64,000 nt of DNA from Straminergon stramineum (Eukaryota > Streptophyta > Bryopsida > Hypnales > Calliergonaceae), in the NCBI GenBank assembly GCA_963920665.1, contig OY987266.1, positions 9,491,001-9,555,000 of the forward strand, written 5' to 3'. Shown here in pieces: positions 45,331-57,273 of this stretch (the first letter of the stretch is position 1; every line of letters begins with the position of its first letter). Below the pieces are notes generated by a model that ran no database searches, was not told the origin of the DNA, and worked only from the letters and a program-made list of their open reading frames with translations. The translations under genes were made by a program, and so were the position numbers.

Positions 45331-47059
45331 TAGTTCACATGAAATGTTATTTATAATTTTATAACTGATTGTAGTCATAATTTTAAAAGTATAGGATCAC
45401 ATTATTGGCATAATTGTGAGCATTATATAACTAGAACGATTCATATTTTGGCTAAGATATATTATAAAATATGACTCAAGTATGTAATATTTGTAATTAG
45501 GATGACTTGAGGTTTATAGTAGCTTTTTTCATAAACTACAATCACATTTTCATACATTCTACATTGACGTGAGGCATTGCAATCATGCATCAATATGGTT
45601 TAGTAGCTAAATAAGTGACTCCATCCAATAAAAATTTAAGTATATATGATTTTTGAGATATACAAGAGATAGTTATATTGAAGGGAGAAAATGTAAGAAA
45701 AAACGTGACTCTTTTCAATGACATTTATTGGTCACTAACACAAGACATATCACAATAAAACTCTATAAATGTATATTCCTACACACTCTAAGACCTATAT
45801 TCCTTACAAAAATGTGAAGAAGTTGCCTCTCTAGTGTTGTAAGTAGCCTAGAATAACTTCATTCTAGCTTAAAGTGCCTACATGTACAATGAAAGAGATG
45901 AAGTTTTAGTGAATAAACAATATAGCTCAACTTTCAAAGATTTAAGGCAAAAAAAAATATGAAACACAAGTTTAAAGTAAGAAAAATCCATAACCACTAT
46001 ATCTTTAGAAATCACAAATAAATAAGAAGAAAGAATAACAATAGTAATAAAGGGAACAAGAACTAGAAGGCGACAAGTGCTAAGAGGTAATAACAAGCAA
46101 CAAGTAAGATGTAACAAAAAGAAATAAAAGGTAAGAACTAGTAAATAAGAAGAAGCAAGAGCTAAAAAACAATAAGAAACAAAATGTAAGAGGCAACAAA
46201 AAACAAAGAAAAAGAAGAAATGGTGAATAGGGTTTTAAACCCCTGTCATGTGATTTGCCCTAATCATGCACATGACTTGTTCTAGTCATGTGACTTGACA
46301 TAGTCATGCCACTCACTAAATATGACTATACTAAGCAACTAAGCTATTTTAACAACAAAATTTGCTACAAAGAGGATGTATGTTGCAATACAATTCTACA
46401 AAATGTTTGAAGGGAAGTTGTAAGGCCTTAAGCACCTATAGTTATGGCAAGAAAAACACTAAGCAAATGTTTTGTATCAATTAAAGTACCTACGTCCATG
46501 CACTAAGTATATAAGAGCAAAAGTATTTGATAGAGGCACTATTTAAAAGCATTTTTGCATTTGAAATAGGAATTATGTTTTTCTAGTCTATATCTTTGTA
46601 AAAAAATTCAAACAATCATCTTTTAATTGCAAGACAACCATGTGTATCATAGTGAGCTTCAATCTTCATATAAATAAATTTTTTGATTTTTAAACTACCC
46701 CATAGAGACTCTATATAAATATAGCTTATATAACATTGCAGAGAACTTTTCTAAGAAACAAACAAACTTCAATATATGATATATGTGAGTGTTTTATCTA
46801 TATCTTTAGATAAAAGAAATACAACAATATTTTGTTGTTGTTAAGCTTCAAATCTAAAGTTGGATATTTAAGTATTGTTCAATGAGCATTCTAAGCAATG
46901 AACAATTTTTTTCTAATGATAAACTGTAAGTGGTTTACATCTAAAGTAAAACACACATAAGCTATAAATGTTAGAGGTTTTAGATGGTTTTGGCCAATCT
47001 AGGACAAAACTCTAGACCTCCAAATCCAAGTTGAGAAATTTAAAAATTTGTTAGCTTAA

Positions 47060-47985
47060 CCCCTAAACGCCCAAACTGCGTTTTTTTGGCAACATAGCGA
47101 TTTTGGGCAGCTCACTACGAATGGAGTTTTTCTTATTTTTCTTTGAAATTTTCACACAACATGTGCCCGAGGAGTATCTTTGAGGCCCAACAATTTTCAT
47201 AACTTTTGACTTCATGGTTAAAAAGTTATTGCATGATATGTAATTTTCAGTGCTCCTCGGGCAGCCCAAAAATTTCTTAAAAAAACACTTTTTTAAGAAA
47301 TAAAAATTTAAAATTGGTTTTCTAGATTTATATGTACATGGAAAGCTTTGAATCATTCCATTTTGATTTATGAGATGAAAGTTATGAGGCATTTTAGTTT
47401 GCGGGCAGTTTCGGATTCCCTACTCTAAAATAAACTTTGAAGTCCTTTATTTCACTCAATTTTCAATATTTTTGGAAAAAAATAAAATGATAGGGTGTGT
47501 ATTGTTTATTAAAACATTACAACCATTGGGATTAAAAATTTTCAATTCCATAACGAAATTCTTCACAATTTAGTATTTTGAATCATTCTCTACTTCTTTG
47601 TACTTACTTCCTTTTTCCTATATGTTGTACAATTTCAAATGATTTGAATTTTTTCAAGCACATAGACAACTTGCCTTGAAGAATGAATCCAAAGAGTAAC
47701 CACCATTTTGGAATTTTTTTCATACAAATGTGGCCTTGTGAAGTGCAGCTGCCCGTTTTTTCACAGGGCCCAAAAAAGGATTTTTGCTAATTCAAACACT
47801 AATATCTTACAATCTACACGGTGTAAAATTCTGAAATTTTTTCCACATCTTCTCAAATAAGTTTAGTACAAGATCTTACGGTTACATGTGTCCAAAAATG
47901 TTTTTTTCCTAAAATTTGGTACTTGTTCTAGAAATGACAGTTTGGGAGCATTTTTGGTGAAAACATAGTTGAAAACATTTAGGGG
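47060..47985 (-). mobile_element. TTAA-type element, 926 bp, nested in the CACTA-like element
   Basis: Left end CCCCTAAACGCCC, right end CATTTAGGGG, flanked by TTAA at 47056-47059 and 47986-47989. It is alignable in reverse with 41619-42390 and 1468-1700. The 109-codon minus frame at 47063-47392 lies at one end and has no recognisable domain. Confidence 0.8.
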
Positions 47986-50023
47986 TTAAGTTGTAGAGTG
48001 TTGCATGCTTATTTTAAAATCGTAAAGATATTTATAATGGGATGTTTGTAGCAAAAAATATAGATGGATGAAGGTTTGTCTCTAATTCATCCTTCAAGAT
48101 TTAATCCAACATTTTCTTTTAGCCTATAAGTCTAAATTCGTTTTTACTTTCAAAATCGGATTCTGAATGTCACTAAATTTCAAGTTTCTTTTTTGACCTA
48201 AATTAGATGAACTTTGGTATTTTTTATCCAAAATTAATGTCGTAGATTATCGAATTTCATCATACTCTATCTTTCATAATTTTAATCTATTTTTTAAAGT
48301 GTGATATGTTACTGAAATCCTCTACAAATTATCTAAGTGATCTTGAATTCAAAATTGGATTTAATAAATTTTTAGAGGTTTGATCTAAACCTCTAATTTG
48401 TAGCGCAACTATAGTTTCTGCAAAAAGAGAAAAGAGTAAGTGCCAAATTTAAGGACATGCCTAGGAATTTGTTTCTACAACATCCCTATTCTTCAAGATG
48501 TATATTGTAACTATATCATGAGCTCTGCTTTAATCCATTTTTGTTGTATTTTTTGTGTTTTTGTATACAATTTAAATAACAACTTTTACACCAAGGGGTA
48601 TAAATGAGATATATGATCTAATTCTTTCTTTTCAACCTATTTTGTTCTAATTCCCCTCTTGACTTTCTCCAAATTATTTTCAACATTTTTTTGTTTTTTT
48701 CCTTCATTTTTTTGGATAGTTTACAATTGCAATCTTTGACTTCTATTTTTATTAATTAATTTCTAATTACTCTAGGAATCAAACAATTATAATGACATCA
48801 ACCTCATAAGTGCTAACTAAATATCTGCTTAAGACTTTAAAACTTCATTTGACCAACTATGTGTATTATAATCAACAATCTTTGTTTAATACATAGTCAA
48901 ATCTCTAGGAGGGAGTCAAATTAGTCTCCAAACCATGTCCAAAGTTTCAAGTAGCAACTTGAAACCTACGCTTTTTCTTTAAAAACTTAAAAACTCTCAA
49001 CACAAATCTCACTCTTCACTTACTCTTGCTCCATGGCCACTCGAGTAAGAATTTTTCTCACACTCCTTTTTCTTCTCTTTGGATTAGATCTTTCCCAAGC
49101 TTCGAGTATTTTTTCTAAACTCCATAACCTTCAATCTACATCACTAGTTAAAATGCATTAGATTTTGCTTTGTATTAGCCATCACAATCAATTAGCATAA
49201 TTAGCCAATCCCACAATAAGTTCCAATAGTAGATTACGGTAGGCCCGGTTTCTATCTTGGATTCTTAGGCTTAGTTCCGCCTTTGTACTTTGGTTTGTCT
49301 ATACACTTTTATTCCTCTTTAATTTTTCCTTAAATCCTCAAATAAAAATTCATTATCTCCTATTATTAATTGTTTTATTCCTCTCTACTCCTTTTCTAAT
49401 TCCTATGAAATTTTTTAATATATTAATTAAAATATAAACATGAGTCATCCCAAATTATTTGGACATTAATTCTGTATTAAACACATCATACAAAAGAAAA
49501 TAATTTATTTTAATAGGTGTTAAACAAAGTCATGCCTTAATTCCAAGGAATGGCTTCTGGGGGCAAAATATAAAAGTCCCATCTTAGATTGCCCACCTTT
49601 TTCTCAGGCACAGAAAAAAAAAACCTACCAAAGTAATGTGTCCACAAAATATAACTGACTCAAAAATATGACTATAAAATATGACTAAAGTGAAATTATG
49701 ACTAGCAAATATGACTTAGCACTCTCCAAATATATTCTCCGCCCAAATTTTCTTCAAGCTATCCAAAAGAAAAAAATATGACTAGTAAACATGATTGTGA
49801 ATTCCCCAAACATGTTCTTTGTGAAGTCCTATAAAGTATTTTGGCATTCCCAATGAACATACACTATATGCCCTCAAGGAACAAGGCCAAAACATGACTA
49901 GCAGTCATATTTGTAGTCATATTTTTCTTCAAAGAGTTGGCCTCCCAAAATATGACTGTGAGTATTCGCCAGTCATCCTTAGTCATATTTTCATAGTCAT
50001 AAAATACCCATTTTATTGTAGTG

Positions 50024-50714
50024 ATAATCTATTTTTTATTCCATTGTAATTTTTTTCTAAAATTTTGAATTATAATTTTTGAAACATTGTAAAGGTAGCA
50101 TCTTAAAAACTTAAAACAATTCACTTTTGAACTTATCTATTGAATTTATCTTAGTAAGAACTCATGGTGTACATGAATTACACTTTAATATTTATCACTG
50201 TAATCTTCATTTTTGATAAAACAAACAAACAAACAAAAAACCTTCATACTCTTTTAAGTATTTTATAATTACTCTAATTTTTACTACAAAGGAATTAATT
50301 TTTTAAATGTGTACATTTCATTCTAACTAGTATACCATATGTCATTGCTACACTATAGTAAAAGAGTAAAAGTAAAAATAATTTGTAACAAACAAACAAC
50401 TTAATTAAATTGAAATGAGAATGCCAACCATTTTGAATTTATTCCAATTATTTTGGCCTAACCAACAATTGCTCAAAGTTGTTGTAGAAACCAATAGATA
50501 TGCTACAAATGAATGGTAAATGTCCATGGAAAATCACCAAAAGGGCCTGATTTGAAGAATTCAGTTGTCTATAAGGATTGAAGGCCTTTTGCAATTATTT
50601 TAGATACAAGTTTAAAGAAACAACATTAGGGGAGAATTGAACTCATTGAAAGGTTGAGATTTCTCACTAATTTTAGTACTAATTGAGGAGAGAATGAGGT
50701 TGTTCACATCATCC
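50024..50714. other. AT-rich spacer
   Basis: No gene or element boundary supported. Confidence 0.4.
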
Positions 50715-50867
50715 ACTAGAAGAAATCTATGTTTGCCTCGACAAAATGTACATGACATGTATGTTAAGGCAAATGCAGAATCTGTGTTTTTCAACGCAAA
50801 TTTTGTGATTGCCTCAATAAACATGTCATGTACATTTTGCTGAGGCAAACGTAGATTTCTTCTCATG
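50715..50867. mobile_element. Short CACTA-ended hairpin
   Basis: CACTAGAAGAAATCTA at 50715 is complementary to TAGATTTCTTCTCATG ending at 50867. Pairing continues through TTTGCCTC and ACAAAATGTACATGACATG, giving arms of about 60 bp in a 153-bp element. The right tip is decayed (CATG where TAGTG is expected). It may be a MITE-sized CACTA derivative. The 90-codon frame across it is an artefact. Confidence 0.55.
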
Positions 50868-51704
50868 AACATTACTAACACCATGTAGGAACACTAAAAG
50901 TTAGTAGTGGCCACTTGGCATGTGGAAATTTGTGAGAGGCATGTATCGATCATCATCTATGACTAAGTTAAGCCAATAAATCATAGAGATGGATTGGGTA
51001 ATGGATATTAGATTGTCAAGATGGATTGGGTAATCAAGACGAATATTTGAGCCCATCACGCAAATCTTGGCCCTCTTAGTGAGTTGAAAAGGCTCTTTTC
51101 CATCCAAAATTTTGGTCTATGAAGGGCCCCTTCTTGGGTTTAATTCCCCCTAATGCCAAATCAAAAAAACATAATGGCAAAGAAAAGGTTGTTTCTTCCA
51201 TTGTCCCATCATTCTCAATTTTTTTTGTAATTGTTTCCAAGTCATTACTTATTGTCTTCATATTACAAATCCGACTACTTATATAATAAAATGAGTCAAA
51301 TTCATTGGCTAGTAGATGAAATATGTAGGGCAAGTAAGAAGGAATTTACATTGGATAAATATGGAAATGTTGATATAAGGTGATGATCCACTAGATCATA
51401 TTGCCCAGCTTAATAGAATGTGTCACAAAATCCATATGAGTGGGGATTGAAAGTATGGTATGTAGTGGACTTGTGAATCTTCAAAGTATATATATAACTT
51501 TGACATTTATTGTGGTAAAAATATAGTGTGACCCAATATTGCTTGAATTGTTACATGCGGAGAAGCTATTGAGGCACTTAATGAATTGTTGAAGATGGTA
51601 GCTAGAAGGGCTTGATGGGAAGGGGCATGTAGTTGTAATGGACAACCATTTCACTAGTGTAGAATTGCTCATTGGACTATCTCCAAGAAAAATTCAACAA
51701 ATTG
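50868..51704. other. AT-rich block, no supported gene
   Basis: Overlapping minus-strand frames (50901-51107, 51076-51333, 51481-51672) are short and show no domains. GGATTGGGTAAT is duplicated at 50992 and 51020. Confidence 0.4.
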
Positions 51705-51937
51705 CTAGTGTGTGAGTGCATAGATGTGAGCCTACAAGCCTTGAACTTCGTTGTAGGTATGTACCTACAACCACTTGAAGGTGTATATAACATATGTATC
51801 TATAATATAGATATACTATAACATGAAAATAATCTATGACATAGGTACCTACAACATAGACACCTATAACCATAAAAAGTGTATATAATATAGACTCCTA
51901 GGTTCCTAGGCTCATAGATTCTACATTCACATGCTAG
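51705..51937. mobile_element. Inverted-repeat element with CTAG tips
   Basis: CTAGTGTGTGAGTGC, then TGTGAGCCTA at the left, is mirrored by TAGGCTCATAGATT and CATTCACATGCTAG at the right. The interior is rich in small palindromes (GTAGGTATGTACCTACAA, AGGTACCTACAAC). A relative is at about 20925-21090. About 233 bp. Confidence 0.5.
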
Positions 51938-53364
51938 TACTCCCCATTAAAATTTATGATGTTGGAAAAATGTGGTCCAATCAAATTGGCTTGCCATCAA
52001 AATTCAAGGATTCAAAGATTTGTGGGTGAGCCACATAAGGCACCTTGTGGTGACAAATGCATTCAAGTTGCACCTTGACTTATTGTGTTTGGAAGGATAA
52101 GAAGGCAATCCTTTTAATCTCAACATATACCATGCTAATTCAACCTCCATCTATACACCTTAGGATATTGCAAGTGTACCTAGAAGAGATGGAGCAACAA
52201 GAGCCCAAATTCAAACATCTCCTATTCATTTGTCTGAATATACAACCCACGTACAAGTTTTTGATGTGGAAATAAATACAAAGCTAGCAAAACCAATTTA
52301 CCACTTCTGAGCAAGGTGAAAAAAATTCCAAGTCTCATGTTTGACCATTATAATCTCTTGAATGGTGAAGATGTGGAGTTTGAATAAAATTACATGAGTT
52401 CCTCATGAATTTGACTTTCATATCATATGGTGAAGTTCACCCCTAATGAACTTCCAAAACCTACCCAATTTTCTTTTCACTCATAGCCCCAATTTAGGAA
52501 ATTTGGAGTCATAAACCAATAGGGCTTTAGGGGCTAAAACCAACATTAACGATGAATATTTGGAAAATTGTTCTAAGGTCATTGGATCTTATTTGATTTC
52601 TACTAGATATTCCTAACATATAGTGTCCTCACACCAATGATCAAGAGTTGCATGACCCATTTATCATCCTTGTTTAACACTTAACCCCTAAAAGACGGAA
52701 GCACATTTGGGGCACAAATTGTTGAAAAATATCATTTTGGGGGGAAGTGAGTAAAAAATGAAATTAAGAGTGATTTTCAAAATGAAAATGTATGGTGACT
52801 CCCCAAAATAGTCAGCCACTGTATAAATTGCTCTCATAAATTGAGAAATTGAAATTATGAAGTGAAGTTTGGACATGTTATTGTACAAAAGGGATTCTAC
52901 CCTAGTGTGCGATTTCACTAAAATAGACTATATTTACACCTATTATTATTTAAATGAAATTTCTATGTAAAAATAAATTGTTTGAGAAAAGTCAAAATTT
53001 TGAGGTCAAAATAGGAGGCATCAATAGTTTAAATAGGAAGTGTCAAGGTTGGAAGTTCCCAATCTAGGGGTTTTAGAACTTCAAGTTATCTTACTTTCAA
53101 GGGAAAGAGGCCACTTCCAAAGTAGACTTCCTAGGGTTCTAGATATTCTCCAAAACCAACCTCGATGATTGAATTTGGAAAGAATTGGAACTTGAAAGGA
53201 AGGTAACTTTCAATTTTTAAAACCCCACTTGCTAATTAAATTCTAATGCCTAGTCTGCTTTGTCTCGAACTATTGCTTCATGCCTCAACAACACCTCACC
53301 CAACTTGTTTTACATCATCAATTATGTCATAAAAGAGAATGATTCCTCCATAGTCAAAGGTTTG
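51938..53364. repeat. Block with fragments of TTAA-type elements
   Basis: A right end CTTTAGGGG followed by CTAA lies at 52525-52537. A left end, TTAA then CCCCTAAAAGACGG, lies at 52681-52698 and continues about 110 bp with family A similarity (GGCACAAATTG, AATGAAATTAAG). Their other ends are not visible. No gene supported. Confidence 0.5.
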
Positions 53365-53567
53365 AGTAGTTGTGTGAATTCTTGCATTGTCTCAAAAGAC
53401 TTCAAAAATATAGAAGGCTAAGAAAATTGTAGCTAAGTAGTTGTATGAGCTCTTGCATGGTCTCAAAAGACTTCAAAAATACAGAGGGCTAAGAAAATTG
53501 TAGCTGAGTAGTTGTGTGAACTCTTGCATGGTCTCAAAAGACTTCAAAAATATAGAGGGCTGAGAGC
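53365..53567 (+). repeat. 71-bp tandem repeat, three units
   Basis: Units begin at 53365, 53436 and 53507 with AGTAGTTGT, and share CTCTTGCATGGTCTCAAAAG, ACTTCAAAAATA and GGGCTAAGAAAATTGTAGC. The third unit is cut short where a GC-rich patch begins. Confidence 0.85.
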
Positions 53568-53870
53568 ATTATAGCGTTTCTCCACAAAGAGCGGAAAGCG
53601 ATAACGGTGATGCGGTGGAGCCCCAAAGTGCTGCCTTCCCTCGTTCAACAATCAAGGTCACGTCTCCCCCCTTTCAAGTTTGCGGTGGAGATGCTCTTCA
53701 AAGGGCGGCTTGAAAGGGCTGCGTTCATTCCCTTGGCCCAAAGCTCCCTTCCCATCTTGGCCCGCCACTTGGCTTGTTTTCATTGGTCCCATTTTAACCA
53801 GCCCATCCCTTGATCTCAGATTCCTGTCTCCCCCCCAAGCAGTATTTTGGCATTTTGTTTGATCATGCCT
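53568..53870. other. GC-rich patch in AT-rich DNA
   Basis: About 300 bp of markedly higher GC. GAGAGCATTATAGCGTTTCTCC (loosely GAGCAT...CTCCAC) at the left and GCGGTGGAGATGCTC at 53683-53697 could be the ends of a GAGCATC-type MITE. Two overlapping plus-strand frames are short and without domains. Possibly a captured gene fragment; unproven. Confidence 0.3.
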
Positions 53871-56134
53871 TTCACATGCTTCGGTGGAGTGTGAATTTCA
53901 GTCTCTATCTATCTACCGTACATGTAGGTCAGTTTCGTAAATAATTAGGGAAACTTTGGAAAATGTCTGAACTTTTAAAAAATTGTACACCTATTTCTGA
54001 AAATCTGAAAAAATTTCATTGTTGCTAATTCTGAATATACAAAGATCATTCTTGAGAAAATTTAGAAAAAAGAACACATGTAAGCATGAATAGAGAGAAT
54101 CAATCCAAAATTAGGAGTGTTCAAAAATTAGGAAAAGCAAAGTGTCGAAAGTTAAGAAATCAAAATTGAGTTGCCGAATTGTCGAAATTCTAAAATTAAA
54201 TTATTTTGGCACTGATGTGCTGAATCGGATTTGAGCATACGGTGTCCAACATCAAATTAGTAATAAGGTGGGTACCCCTCAAACCACCACTTTTTGCAAC
54301 TGTGTCCCACACTAATTTGGCTTTTGACACTATATAAATATTAACAAACACTACTACTAATTGTACAATAATGCACTAAGTTATAGTAGTATGTTGTTAT
54401 TGTGACCATCTTCTTCAAACTACCCAGTAGGTACCTTTGAAATGGACAATAAGTGATTCTAAAATGGACTACAAACAATGCGAGAGCATAATTAAGATTT
54501 GCTAGGTGTTCATTCATACTTTGCCAATGGATGGAATAAGAACTAGAGAGGGTTCATTTTGAAGTCAGGGTACGTGTGTCCACTTAATTTTTCTAAATGA
54601 GAATTGATTGTCCAATTGCCTTTTTACAAATGTTAAAAGAATTTACGAACCATTTAAGTTTAGTGATGGTTGCATTTACAATCCTTGTGTATTACTTTTT
54701 GAATGATGCAATTCTTGTTTTTGGCCAAGCCATATTTTTTTTAGACTGTGATTGTGTGGGTTTTGCAAGGTGGCCTATGATCAAGAATAGGTGCCTACCA
54801 CATAATTTTTTGGAAATTCAAAAGTAATTCAGAAATGCTCCAAAAAAATATGAAACCACTTGTGTTAGATTCCACATCAATTTTTCTTCAAGTGGAAAAT
54901 AAGGGAAAATATTTTGGGGCATCTGAAAACTGTCAGAAAGACCCAAGCACCCTTAAATGGATGATTTATGAGTACACTGCCTAACTTACTTTTGAATTAC
55001 TAAGGTGTCGTGCGACTCATGACATAACATTGTATGAGTAGGCAATGGTATCCTCCCATGTTGGGAAAGTATATTATGTCTCTCCATATGCTTGGGAAAT
55101 TCTTTTAGTAGAATTCAAGGATTGGGATTGACTAAGGAGCCATGTAAGACAATTTTGTTCTTTGTAGGAGTTTCTGTTTAAAAGGATAGAAAAAGGACCT
55201 ATCGTGCATGGCATAGGTAAGCAATATTATGGAACTTCAATGTGCACAAATAGAAATATTTGTAGAAATATTGATCTATTGACTTTGATGGCTAGTAAAG
55301 TGCTTTCTTGGGGTAAGGCAACCTAATCATTTAGGCATCCTAATTTTATTATTTAGTGTAGTTATTATTATTGGATTGGTCACATTTTCATATTTTCTTG
55401 GTGGCATGTGAAAGAAGGTTCCAAGTTCCAAGGCAACAAAGAACATAACATATGCATACTACATGCAAATGTTAGGAAAGGTCAAAATTTTGTTTTGGTA
55501 GATGTTCTATATAAAATTGTTTCTTCAATGTATGTGCATATTGAATTTAGATTTGTATACAAAGTGATGATGGGGTTTTAATTAGGGTGCCATTTTGAGT
55601 GTATCCACCTTCTCCGTAATATGATTTGCACTCCAAATTCCTTCATTTTTTCTCCATAAACAAAAGAGGTCAAAATTATAACATTTCTAGCTACTTTGAG
55701 TAACAATCAAATTTGGCATAATTTGAATATTTTTGTCCAATGGGTCCGCATCTCATCTTGTGATTGGTACATTGTTGTGGAGACTTTTGAAAAATTGATA
55801 TGGACATTGAATTTTGGCACTTCATGGCTCAAACTGAACTCTATGTATGGTAAACAATTTGAAAATTTGAACATTTTATTGCAATTTAATTTTGTTCCTA
55901 TTATCATGGTCTATTGATGTTCTAATTTTAGAGTGATACGAAAACTTCTTTATACTACTCTATTACTCACTATAATACATACATTTTGGTGAAATTTTCA
56001 GATTTTTGAAAGTATTTTCTTATAAGAGGGTCCATGGTGTGGATTTGTTGTCTAGGTAGAAACATATGGGTATTTGGTTAGGAAACGTGGTCTCAAACCA
56101 AACTGGAGCAATTGATTTGGGAAGCAATACTAAA
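53871..56134. repeat. AT-rich block with a dispersed repeat
   Basis: Bases about 54360-54840 are the second copy of the repeat at 3660-4320, here without the Stowaway-like hairpin (empty TA at 54470-54471). The rest is A/T-rich; frames at 55696-55917 and elsewhere lack features. No gene supported. Confidence 0.55.
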
Positions 56135-56390
56135 TTAGAAGAGAATTGAGGCCTCCAAAGGGCCGTGAATTCTCTTAAAGCTCCCAAGCTTGAGAACTCC
56201 ATTCAATAGGAAAAGTTGCCACCATGTGGGCTACTGACATGGTCAAGACACTGCCACGTCACAAAATACTAAAAGAAGAACATTTTATTTTAACACCCCC
56301 CTCCCCCCGTTTTTTAATATTTTTTTTGAGTAACCCATATTTGGGGAACAACCTTGTGACGGCCCTTTACTGGCCTCAATTCTCTTCTAA
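56135..56390. mobile_element. Inverted-repeat element of the CATTAG...CTAATG type
   Basis: TTAGAAGAGAATTGAGGCC at the left and GGCCTCAATTCTCTTCTAA at the right are exact complements. Interior words (GGGCCGTGAA, GACATGGTCAAGACACTGCC, CCACGTCA) are shared with 61733-62005. It abuts, and shares its last bases with, the Stowaway-like copy that follows. Confidence 0.65.
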
Positions 56391-56598
56391 AGTACGCAAA
56401 CCCATTATCACCTCTTGACCTGATACCACCTAAATGTAGGGCCTTCATTGACTCTATGACAAGAATTTATGACAATAGTACATGCCTTAACTTGACAACA
56501 AGACATGTATTATAGTTTTACATTCTCACTCTAGAATCAATGAGGGCTCTACATTTGGATGGTATTGGGTTAGGGGTCAATATTGGGTAAAGCTACCT
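56390..56598. mobile_element. Stowaway-like MITE, second copy
   Basis: About 209 bp, aligning along its length with 3778-3996 (AAACCC, ACCACCTAAATGTAG, CTATGACAA, CATGCCTTAACTT, TTTGGATGGTATTGGGT). It ends GCTACCT, with TA on both sides (56388-56389, 56599-56600). Its arms are more diverged than in the first copy, so it is probably older. Confidence 0.7.
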
Positions 56599-56600
56599 TA

Positions 56601-57197
56601 GACCATTGTAGGACAATTTGGATTCAAATTTCTTGCCTTTGTGACAGGTTTCCAACCAAGACCAACAAGTTTCTCTGCAAATTTGAGAACACCTAGCTCC
56701 ACACCCCATTCTTTGAGACTAGACATGACAGGGTCATCACTTGGCACCTAAGGAAGCCAATTGGTGGGAATTGAGTGTAAACTAACATTCATTGTGGCTT
56801 CTTGGTTGTTGGATATGTTATTTTTCTCCAAGACTCTACCCTTGACTTTCCGCTCTTTGTTCTAGGTCTTTTTGAAATAAACTTTGGGTTTAGAAAAAAA
56901 AAAAAAAAATTCTATTTGATATGAATTCACTTTACATTTCATCAAAACTCCAAGATTATTTTAAATCATCACTAAAAGAACTGAAAATTTCATGACATAT
57001 AAAAGACATGTGATTTCATTTCTGAAGAGTAAAATTAAAAACATTCATCATATATAGAAATTTATGACAACTGCAGTGGACTATACTATGTAAAAGATTT
57101 TGATTGTAATTATGTGGTAATAGGTTTTGACCTTGTAGATTTAACATTCTTCAATGCATTTCATACAATCACACAATTCCCCTTGAAAGATACTTAA
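56601..57197. other. Spacer with possible retroelement debris
   Basis: CCTTGACTTTCCGCTCTTTG, then AAATAAACTTTGGGTTT (about 56840-56890), resembles 63131-63186. This marks a dispersed repeat, but no domain was recognised. Confidence 0.35.
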
Positions 57198-57269
57198 CCC
57201 CTAAAAGACCAAGGGTGCAAAAAAACAGTGTTGTAGAAGCCACCTGGTGGTCTTATAGTCCTTTAGGGG
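57198..57269 (+). mobile_element. Minimal TTAA-type MITE (72 bp)
   Basis: CCCCTAAAAGACCAAGGG at the left and GTCCTTTAGGGG at the right, with TTAA directly on both sides (57194-57197, 57270-57273). The 12-13-bp inverted ends match family A; almost no interior remains. Confidence 0.85.
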
Positions 57270-57273
57270 TTAA

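Larger units (their letters stand above)
44584..50023. mobile_element. CACTA-like (En/Spm) non-autonomous element
   Basis: The right terminus read inward is CACTACAATAAAATGGGTAT, beginning with the CACTA signature. The left terminus (from 44584) has a matching TACAACAAAATGGG followed by TGTTTTATGACTACAAAA, with its first three bases decayed. Both ends carry subterminal arrays of ATGACT/AGTCAT words, typical of CACTA elements. No transposase-length ORF lies in the 5440 bp. It contains a complete TTAA element at 47060-47985. The 3-bp target duplication is not readable (ATA at the right). Superfamily call rests on the termini and the array. Confidence 0.6.
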
